In this document: positions 20,674-27,500 of the stretch, piece by piece | Layout: every line of letters begins with the position of its first letter | Position numbering within the stretch: position 1 is the first letter of the stretch | Origin: Chrysomallon squamiferum | Taxonomy: Eukaryota > Mollusca > Gastropoda > Neomphalida > Peltospiridae | Assembly: GCA_012295275.1 (NCBI GenBank) | Contig: CM022675.1 | Span: forward strand, 14,521,963-14,549,462 | Direction: 5' to 3' | DNA: 27,500 nt | The notes under the pieces: generated by a model | The model's database searches: none | Told to the model about the DNA's origin: nothing | The model's input: only the letters and a program-made list of their open reading frames with translations | Made by a program: the position numbers and the translations under genes

Positions 20674-20677
<4 letters not shown>
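20291..20677. other. AT-rich DNA with irregular AATAGTAATA units
   Basis: Imperfect TAATAGTAATAAATA-type repeats at about 20460-20560. No gene. Confidence 0.7.
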
Positions 20678-20717
<40 letters not shown>

Positions 20718-20745
20718 CTATTATTATTATTATTATTATTATTAT
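20678..20745 (+). repeat. (ACA)n-(TTA)n microsatellite
   Basis: About 13 ACA units, then a (TTA) tract to 20744. Confidence 0.97.
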
Positions 20746-21900
20746 GAGAATGATGTTGTTCTTACCAATTTTATCTCTGTATGTTTTCTTTTTTTAAATA
20801 GATATTTCATATTCAGAAAATAAAATACCGCTTTAATAGAAATCTCACCATGTAACAGAATAAAGTTAAAACATTTTGAAGCCGACAAACAACTTGATCG
20901 ACGAAATTTAAACATTAAATAATAAATAAAATAGAATAAAATAACAACAACAAACATAAACAACATATAGATAACAAAAAATATATTTTAATGAAGAAAC
21001 TGTAGACTATAATACGGATGAAGTAAATCTTAGCTCTGAACAAAGTAAATTATATAAATACTAATTAATGATATTTAAACATTTAAATGTTGTGATATTC
21101 TTAACACAGATATAATACGTTTACTTACAGTAGTAGTAACTGATAAATTTGTTCTGTTATTAAAAAACAAAGATGTCCTTTACCCATAAACGTATCAGAT
21201 GCGAAATGCCACATTCCTTTACTTTTTATAATTATCAGTTATTTCAGTTTGTAATACATATAAGAATGTGAATTTTATTAATAGAATGCATTAAAAACAT
21301 TATTTTTACTAAATAGTTTCTTGTTTTTTAATTCTGTTATTTGTTATATTACATTATTATTTTCCATTGTTCGTTCTCTTTTAAAATTTAATTTTCTAAT
21401 AATTCCGAAACATTTCTTCACAGTTTTAGTTGAATTAAAATATCAACATGTTTATATTATCTTATAATGTTTAGTATTCCAAGTTTTAAATACTTTATAT
21501 TTAATATTCCATGTGTATTTTATATTACTTGTTTCTGTTATATTAATATATTACAATTTTGTTTTATTGACAATTTGTAAGAAACAAGATATATAAATTT
21601 ATCATTTCTTAAAACTATATTATATTTATACATGTTCAAAGTGAAACATTAACAGTATATGATGCATTAATTTAAATTATTTATTTACATACTAAATAAA
21701 TATAAATACAAATATTTTTTAAAATTATTATAATAGTGGGTACTAAATAGACTCTAATAAACATATATATATAGATTTAGAAACATTCAATGGATATTCT
21801 CCGTTATTGACCAAAATTTCAAATCATTATATCTTGTAGTTTTTACATAAAGCTAAAATAAAAATAAGATTTAAAAAATTGGATTTTCTTTTCAATTTTT
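20746..21900. other. AT-rich unique DNA, nothing supported
   Basis: The longest repeat-poor stretch of the window, over 1.1 kb. It is AT-rich with short frames only and no motif cluster I trust. Confidence 0.6.
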
Positions 21901-21902
21901 AT

Positions 21903-21904
21903 TA

Positions 21905-21980
<76 letters not shown>

Positions 21981-21982
21981 TT
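21903..21982 (+). repeat. (TTA)n-(TTTA)n microsatellite
   Basis: A trinucleotide tract to about 21940 turns directly into a TTTA tract to about 21982. AT-rich DNA follows to 22440 with no gene. Confidence 0.95.
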
Positions 21983-22459
21983 TTTTTTGAAATACTGACG
22001 TTCAGTACATTTGTTTTGGTCCAAACCGATTTATCTGAATAAAATATTTTTAATATCACAAGAAACACAAAATAAAAAAGTTAAACATTGTGTGAAACAC
22101 ATAACAAAATTGATAATTACAATTAAATAATAATTAACGACAATATTTTCATTCTTTCCTGATAATGTCTAATTAAAACAGCTGATTTTTGTGTGATTTT
22201 TTTTGTTTTGTTGTTGTTGTTTTTATATCATTTATATCAAAATAAGACTCTTAGTGTTATCTTGTCGAACAGAAAGAATTATTTTAAATGTACAATACAC
22301 AACAAAATTATGCGTACTTTTATTCTACAGTAATGTTCTGTTTTAATATTCATTATGTAATTAGTCTTATTTGTATTTACGTTATTCTTAAATTTATTTA
22401 TATATTTTAATTGATGCTGTTGTTGTTACTGCTGCAGTAGCTGTGCTTCTTATGAGCGT

Positions 22460-22494
22460 CAACATCGTCATCATTGTTATTGTCATTATTATTA

Positions 22495-22547
<53 letters not shown>

Positions 22548-22575
22548 GTAATTATTATTATTATTATTATCACAT
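22460..22575 (+). repeat. (ATT)n microsatellite
   Basis: Long (ATT) tract with GTT/GTC variants at its left edge. Confidence 0.96.
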
Positions 22576-23450
22576 TTTATTTGTTGTTCTTGTGCTGTTA
22601 CTTTCGGAGCACTACTTTCTTCTGTTGTTGTTGTTGTTTTTTTCTTCCGTACTTTATCGCTGAATGTCTCTCATCCTGACTTCCGAGTTCATTTTAGATC
22701 TATTATAAAATATTCATCTTGTCAATGTTGTGAAAATTATTTAACCTCATTGTAACACTTATACTGAATTTTATACAAAAACATTGCTCAATGCGGATCA
22801 TTCAAGATAATGTATAACATGATGAAATGTTTGATGTTTCATGCTTCAGTTTCATTGGCTGCAGAAAAGTCCGTGGTATGTGTTTCCCTGTTTATATGAC
22901 AAATAGGAATAAACATCTTTGTCATCAAATTATATCTGACATTTTTAGAAACTGTTTTTATAAAAATTGTTTCAGGTAACATGGAACAAATATTTATAGA
23001 AATATTTCTACACGATAAGTAAATGATGCATTAAAAAATGTTGAAACATGATTAAGCTATACAAATTTTGAATATAACGAAGAAGATTTTAAAAATGTGT
23101 ATTTACAATAATTTAATTATTTATTTATTTATTTTTATTTTATTTTTTTAATTAAAGAAATGTAAGTACACTGGTTAAATTTTTATAATTTCAAAGTACA
23201 AATAAATGAAGTTAAAAAAGTAAAGATAAACTTTATCTCAGAGATATTGTCAATAATAAATTACTTTGTTTATTTATTTATCATCATCATCATCATCATT
23301 GTCTTCATCATCATATTTATAATAGAATATGGGTAATAAAGAAGGTTATATATATAATAGTAAGAATTATATAAACATGTAAACAGTGTTTCTTCAAAAC
23401 GAACCAGAATATTTTTCTTGTAACTGTTTATATATCATTAAAAAAAATAT
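22576..23450. other. AT-rich DNA, no gene; a FOX-type inverted pair is present
   Basis: TGTTTAT at 22889-22895 and its complement ATAAACA at 22909-22915 form an inverted pair around 13 bases. A (CAT) run lies at 23281-23300. No gene is supported. Confidence 0.5.
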
Positions 23451-23649
23451 TTATGTATATATGCATGATGTATGTACGTATGTATGTATGATGTGTGTAT
23501 TTGTGTATATATGTGTGTGTGGCTGTGTGTGTGTATATGTGTGTGTGTCTGTATTGTGTGTGTATGTGTATGTGTATGGTGTATGCGTGTGTGTGTATAT
23601 GTGTATGTGTCTTTATGTGTGTATATGTGTATGTGTGTGTATGTGTGTC

Positions 23650-23681
<32 letters not shown>

Positions 23682-23880
23682 TATGTGTGTGTGTGTGTTG
23701 TGTATGTGTGTGTGTATATCTGTGTATGTGTGTGTGTGTGTGTGTATGTGTGTGTCTGTGTGTGTGTTGTATGTGTATGTGTCTGTGTGTATGTGTGTGT
23801 ATGTGTGTGTATGTGTGTATATGTGTGTGTGTGTTGTGTATGTGTGTGTGTATGTGTGTATGTGTGTCTGTGTGTATTCT
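23450..23880 (+). repeat. (TG)n/(TATG)n compound microsatellite
   Basis: Over 400 bases of TG with TATG, TCTG and TTG variants, open in several frames as Cys-Val repeats. The Cys/Val-rich predicted proteins are artefacts. Confidence 0.97.
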
Positions 23881-24120
23881 CTGTACGCCAGTGCTGTTAT
23901 AACCCTTCTATTCCCACGTGGACTACGTACACCGCGTGCCAACGCGTACTTACGACGAAAACTGCTTTCCTTCCACATCTGCGCCACACATGTGCGAGAA
24001 CCAGTCACTTTTTTCTCTCTCTATCGCGGACATGTTGTTTCCATTAAGGAACCGCCAGACACCCATGAAGGCAGTCCACACTTTGGGGTTCCTTTAAATT
24101 ATATCCCAACATAGCTCTTC
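23881..24120. other. Unique island with an 8-bp inverted repeat
   Basis: CG-containing unique sequence (CCACGTGGACTACGTACACC near 23915) follows the TG tract abruptly. AAGGAACC (24046-24053) and GGTTCCTT (24087-24094) form an inverted pair around 33 bases. The frame that reads through this island comes from the repeat upstream. Could be an old element end or a regulatory island. Confidence 0.35.
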
Positions 24121-24480
24121 CTTTCTTTCATTACACCCGTCTACATTTTCAACTGTTCATATATCATTTTCCTTAGTTAAATTCACAGGTGGTATCCTTT
24201 TTTTCCCCCTTAAACCTAGGGGACATGCAGAAGAAAGAGGAGATGTGATATTGCTGAGTGTTGTTGTAATAGCAGTGTGCGGAATGTAACAATAGATGAA
24301 TGTAACAATAGATGAATGTGCTAAGATGTAACTGTTGTGTAATCATAGTGGGAAGTTGAGTTGAGTCTGTGCGAATGATGACAGTATGTACGCAGTGTCG
24401 TGTTACACGACTTGTTTACTTATTATTGCAGTATGTTTGTTTCACAGATCCTGTTACTAACGTGATTATCACTATCACTT
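24121..24480. other. Mixed-composition DNA with a 16-bp tandem repeat
   Basis: AATGTAACAATAGATG is present at 24283 and 24299, with a partial third copy at 24315. The rest has no supported feature. Confidence 0.7.
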
Positions 24481-24482
24481 GT

Positions 24483-24900
24483 CGTTACTACCACCATTAT
24501 TACTATTTCTACTACTACTACTACTACTACTACAGTTACTATATAACTACTACTACTACTACTACTACTACTACAGTTACTATATAACTACTACTACTAT
24601 TACGTTACTATTATAACTACAACTACTAATACTACTACTACTGTCACCACTGTTACTACTACTGTTATTTCTACATTACTACTATTACTACTATAACTCT
24701 ACTAGTACTACTACTGCAATAACAACAACAACTACTCTTATTAGCAAAACTACTGCAGCTGTTATTATTACTGTTAGTACTATTAATAACGATCTTAATT
24801 TTACTACTACTACTACTACTACTACTGCTACTACTACTGCTGCTACTACTGCTGCTGCCCCTAATACTAATACTACTATGCTGCTGTTACTGCTACAGGC
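24483..24900 (+). repeat. (CTA)n compound microsatellite with repeated anchors
   Basis: Long ACT field. CAGTTACTATATAACTACTA occurs at 24533 and 24574 (41 bases apart), with a diverged third version near 24603-24620. GCT variants appear at 24826-24890. Confidence 0.95.
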
Positions 24901-25414
24901 CATTATTAATGCAAAAACACTGCAAACGCCATACATCAAATACTTCTGTTCTGCCAAATTAAATTAAATTTTTAGAAAGGGCAATGTAAATGTATTCGAG
25001 AGAAAAACTGTTTAAATTTTGTATTGTATGAAATAAAAAGTAAAATAAACCAATAATAATAATAATAAGGAGAAGAAGAAGAGCAACAACAACAACAACA
25101 ACAAAAAGACGAAGAAATATTAAACCGTTTGGATCTGTTAATTTCAAATCCTTATTCTATTCAGTTTCGTCCAAGATGTTTTCTTTACGTTTTTTTTTTT
25201 TTTTTTCCGTTTAATTTCTTTTCCCTCCTCCTTTAGACAGAACGTCTAACTTGACAATGGACAGAACAGTTTTCACGGTAACAGAGCGCTGATTTATGTC
25301 ATGTTTTACATACTTCACTGTTTTTTATAACAAAGGTAAGTAACTTTCTGAAGGAAAATGTCTTCGTGTGACTAAAATGAAACTTGTCGAATTGGATGCT
25401 TTCATTGTTCTCTC
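24901..25414. other. AT-rich DNA with a second triplet series
   Basis: 25052-25105 carries AAT, then AGG/AAG, then CAA units in succession, comparable to the series at 14311. A T-run lies at 25191-25206. No gene. Confidence 0.7.
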
Positions 25415-25456
25415 TTTTTTTTTTTTTTTTTTTTTTTTCTTGTTTTTTTTTCCTCT

Positions 25457-25552
<96 letters not shown>
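25415..25552 (+). repeat. Long poly-T tracts
   Basis: A T-run of about 24 (25415-25438) and a run of about 94 (25459-25552) are separated by T/C-rich sequence. No retroelement body could be recognised at either end. Length may be imprecise in any assembly. Confidence 0.95.
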
Positions 25553-25782
25553 CTGATTATTTTTTTCCTTGGGTGGTGATGAAACATGGAATTTGTAGAA
25601 TTCTGATATTTAACACATTGTCTTTTCTTTTTTTTTTGAGTTTAAAATGAAATTATCAGTTGCTTCTGTGTAGTGTTTGTATTTGTCAGATATGTTCATG
25701 TTCCTATTAGTGTGTGCGTGCGTGTGAGTAACAGAAAAACAGGCAAAGAATGACAGATGGAATCAAAGGAGTAGATTTGTCC

Positions 25783-25783
<1 letters not shown>
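25553..25783. other. AT-rich DNA, no gene seen
   Basis: Nothing supported. Confidence 0.6.
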
Positions 25784-25818
<35 letters not shown>

Positions 25819-25892
25819 GCATACAGAGAGAGAGACAGACAGACAGAGGTCTTAGACAGAGATACGGATACAGAGAGAGAGAGAAAGAAAGA

Positions 25893-25973
<81 letters not shown>

Positions 25974-26076
25974 AGACAGACAGGCATACAGAGAGACAGA
26001 CAGACAGACAGAGGTCTTAGACAGAGATACAGATACAGAGAGAGAGAGAGTAAGAAAGAAGGAGAGAGAGAGAGAG
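25784..26076 (+). repeat. (GA)n/(CAGA)n compound repeat with a 165-bp tandem duplication
   Basis: The anchor CAGACAGGCATACAGAGA recurs 165 bases later (GGC at 25818 and 25983). Both are followed by GGTCTTAGACAGAGATAC-type sequence, GATACAGAGAGAG and AAGAAAGAAGGAGAGAG. Between them is a pure (GA) tract of about 80 bases (25891-25967). Confidence 0.95.
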
Positions 26077-26370
26077 CGTTCGTGAAACTATCAGAGTCAG
26101 GGATCCATGTTTTAGTTACTGTAAAATCACTGTACGTACATTTCTGCCACTGAAAGGTTTTTCCGATATAAACTGTTTTGAAGTATTTCATCTTGAAAAT
26201 GTCAGTAATTGATATTTGCAGTCACAGAAATTCTTATGAATTAAACTTTTCACAGTGAAAATTTTATCATCGTTACTTGAAATGAATCTCCATTAAATCA
26301 ACCAAAATTTCAGTTACTTCAGGTTTAAAAGAGTAGCATCAATATTTAACAAATATTTTAATATAAGAAA
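26077..26370. other. AT-rich unique DNA, no gene seen
   Basis: No supported feature. Confidence 0.6.
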
Positions 26371-26553
26371 TTATTATTACTACTGTTATATCAATACCAG
26401 AATACTACTACTACAACTACTATTTCTACTACCACGGGTCCTACTGCTGTTACCATTATGTCATCATCACGACTACCATCTCATAGCTATTACAACTACT
26501 ACTACTAATACTTCCATTACTACCACTACTGCAACTTTACTACTACTACTGCT
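26371..26553 (+). repeat. Degenerate (ACT)n microsatellite
   Basis: ACTACT units interrupted by CCACGGGTCC and other variants. Confidence 0.9.
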
Positions 26554-26845
26554 ATATCTAAGAGAAGACAGGTCTTACTGCACATCGTTATGTGAAATAA
26601 AAATGTAAAATATCTATGAGGAGACTGTTCTTACTGCACATCGTAAAGTGAAATAAAAATGTAAAATATCTATGAGGAGACAGTTGTTACTGCACATTGT
26701 AAGGTGAAATAAAAATGTAAAATATCTATGAGAAGACAGGTCTTACTGCACATCGTTAGGTGAAATAAAAATGTAAAATATCTAAGAGAAGACAGGTCTT
26801 ACTGCACATCGTTAGGTGAAATAAAAATGTAAGATATCTACGAGC
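26554..26845 (+). repeat. 56-bp tandem repeat, 5.2 copies, exact spacing
   Basis: ATATCTA starts at 26554, 26610, 26666, 26722, 26778 and 26834: five full units with no indels and a partial sixth. Each unit has a GAGAAGACAGGTCTTAC-type block, CTGCACATCGT and GTGAAATAAAAATGTAA. Units differ by substitutions only. Copies 4 and 5 are the most alike. Confidence 0.97.
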
Positions 26846-27160
26846 TATCAATACATCTGGAATCCCGTTCTCTGTTACCCACAGCGATCTGTCTGACGTG
26901 TTGATGTCTTCCTGCAAATTCGCTTCTCCTCTGTCTCTCGCTCTCTTTGAAGTCTGTTTCGTTGAAAGCGTGCCTTCTCAGCGCGCTGTAGCTGTGTCTC
27001 GCGTTTCACATCACAGAGCCCGTGTTGTCAATGAAAACATGACTTTCCCCTCGCTCCGAGCTCCCACCCTACCCTGTGCGCACTCGTTGTGCCTTGTTCC
27101 GCTCAAAAACCAACGGTTCACAACTTAACTTGGTTTGTTTGGTGGCTTATTCCTGGGTTG
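26846..27160. other. Unique GC-richer island, possible unrecognised exon or regulatory element
   Basis: Non-repetitive, about 50% GC sequence with CG dinucleotides (TCAGCGCGCTGTAGC near 26977). A 76-codon plus-strand frame (26898-27128) starts in the island and ends at its edge. No family was recognised and its splice context was not convincing. Confidence 0.3.
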
Positions 27161-27228
27161 ATATCTGTGTTTCTAAAAGAAAATTTACTTGGTACATTAA
27201 TTTTATTATTGCGAGAATGAAAGAAACA

Positions 27229-27347
<119 letters not shown>

Positions 27348-27500
27348 TTTTTATTTATTATTAGATTGGGGGATTTTCCTTTTCCTATTAGGTTTTCTTA
27401 ATCTTTTTCATTTTTATTTCTTGGTTGTTTTCTATTATTATTATCTTTCCTCATCGATATGGTATTTTTGTTTAATTACATTATTATAGGCTTAGAATAC

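Noticed and set aside
23386-24114. A 242-codon plus-strand frame rich in Cys and Val, superficially like a cysteine-rich secreted peptide
   Set aside because: Cys-Val comes from TGTGTG/TATG repeats, and other frames and the opposite strand are equally open. No signal peptide or cysteine framework.
25750-26191. Arg-Glu (plus) and Ser-Leu (minus) repeat frames
   Set aside because: Translations of the GA/CAGA repeat, with both strands open at the same time. Not a real RE/RS-domain protein.
26554-26845. Replication-origin-type iterons or integron-like attachment array
   Set aside because: The regular period invited this, but no bacterial context, replication gene or inverted-repeat structure accompanies it.
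26898-27128. 76-codon plus-strand frame in a GC-richer island as a gene
   Set aside because: No recognisable family, no convincing splice or promoter signals, and length expected by chance in a 50% GC stretch; kept as an island only.

Overview
The window reads as AT-rich, gene-poor animal DNA and is most consistent with a lophotrochozoan, probably a cephalopod mollusc. The grounds are an extreme load of di-, tri- and tetranucleotide microsatellites, long non-coding stretches, and one intron-interrupted, low-complexity developmental-type coding exon. The taxon is inference: there is no rRNA, tRNA or housekeeping gene to anchor it. I also could not recognise the tRNA-derived SINEs that are common in octopus genomes, so another mollusc is possible.

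Only one coding feature is convincing. On the minus strand, an ATG at 17854 opens 156 codons rich in Ser, Gly, Tyr, Pro and Met. They end at a perfect CAG|GTGAGT splice donor (exon end 17386, phase 1). The protein resembles the disordered N-terminal half of a homeobox-type transcription factor, possibly a Hox posterior-class gene, but no DNA-binding domain lies in the window. The rest of the gene should lie at lower coordinates, beyond an intron of more than about 17.3 kb. Sequence upstream of the ATG (17875-18240) is non-repetitive and carries a Pbx/Meis-like site, CCAAT and CACGTG motifs and a TTTATGG site. A U-rich TTTCTAG just upstream of the ATG could instead be a splice acceptor.

Layout: 1-1700 is microsatellite and AT-rich DNA opening with a copy of a segment that recurs at 16896. 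Between 1880 and 12000, moderately GC-rich unique islands (about 1880-2460, 3110-3400, 3860-4060, 4960-5230, 6000-6480, 8160-8400, 9290-9650, 10190-10490, 11660-11900) alternate with microsatellites. A 21-copy minisatellite occupies 12041-13045, with a forkhead-type core in every unit. AT-rich DNA and microsatellites fill 13050-17370, and the exon and its upstream region follow at 17386-18240. The rest is mostly repeats, with islands at 19560-19870, 23880-24120 and 26846-27160 and a precise 56-bp tandem array at 26554-26845.

The recurring structural theme is duplicated unique anchors that flank or contain microsatellites (1/16896, 4459/4650, 7258/7912, 24533/24574, 25800/25965). This suggests local duplication driven by simple repeats. 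I found no transposase, reverse transcriptase, CRISPR, RNA gene or complete gene, and no evidence of a self-contained new biological system. The best candidates for new biology are regulatory or structural: the forkhead-core minisatellite, the islands and the duplicated intronic segment.
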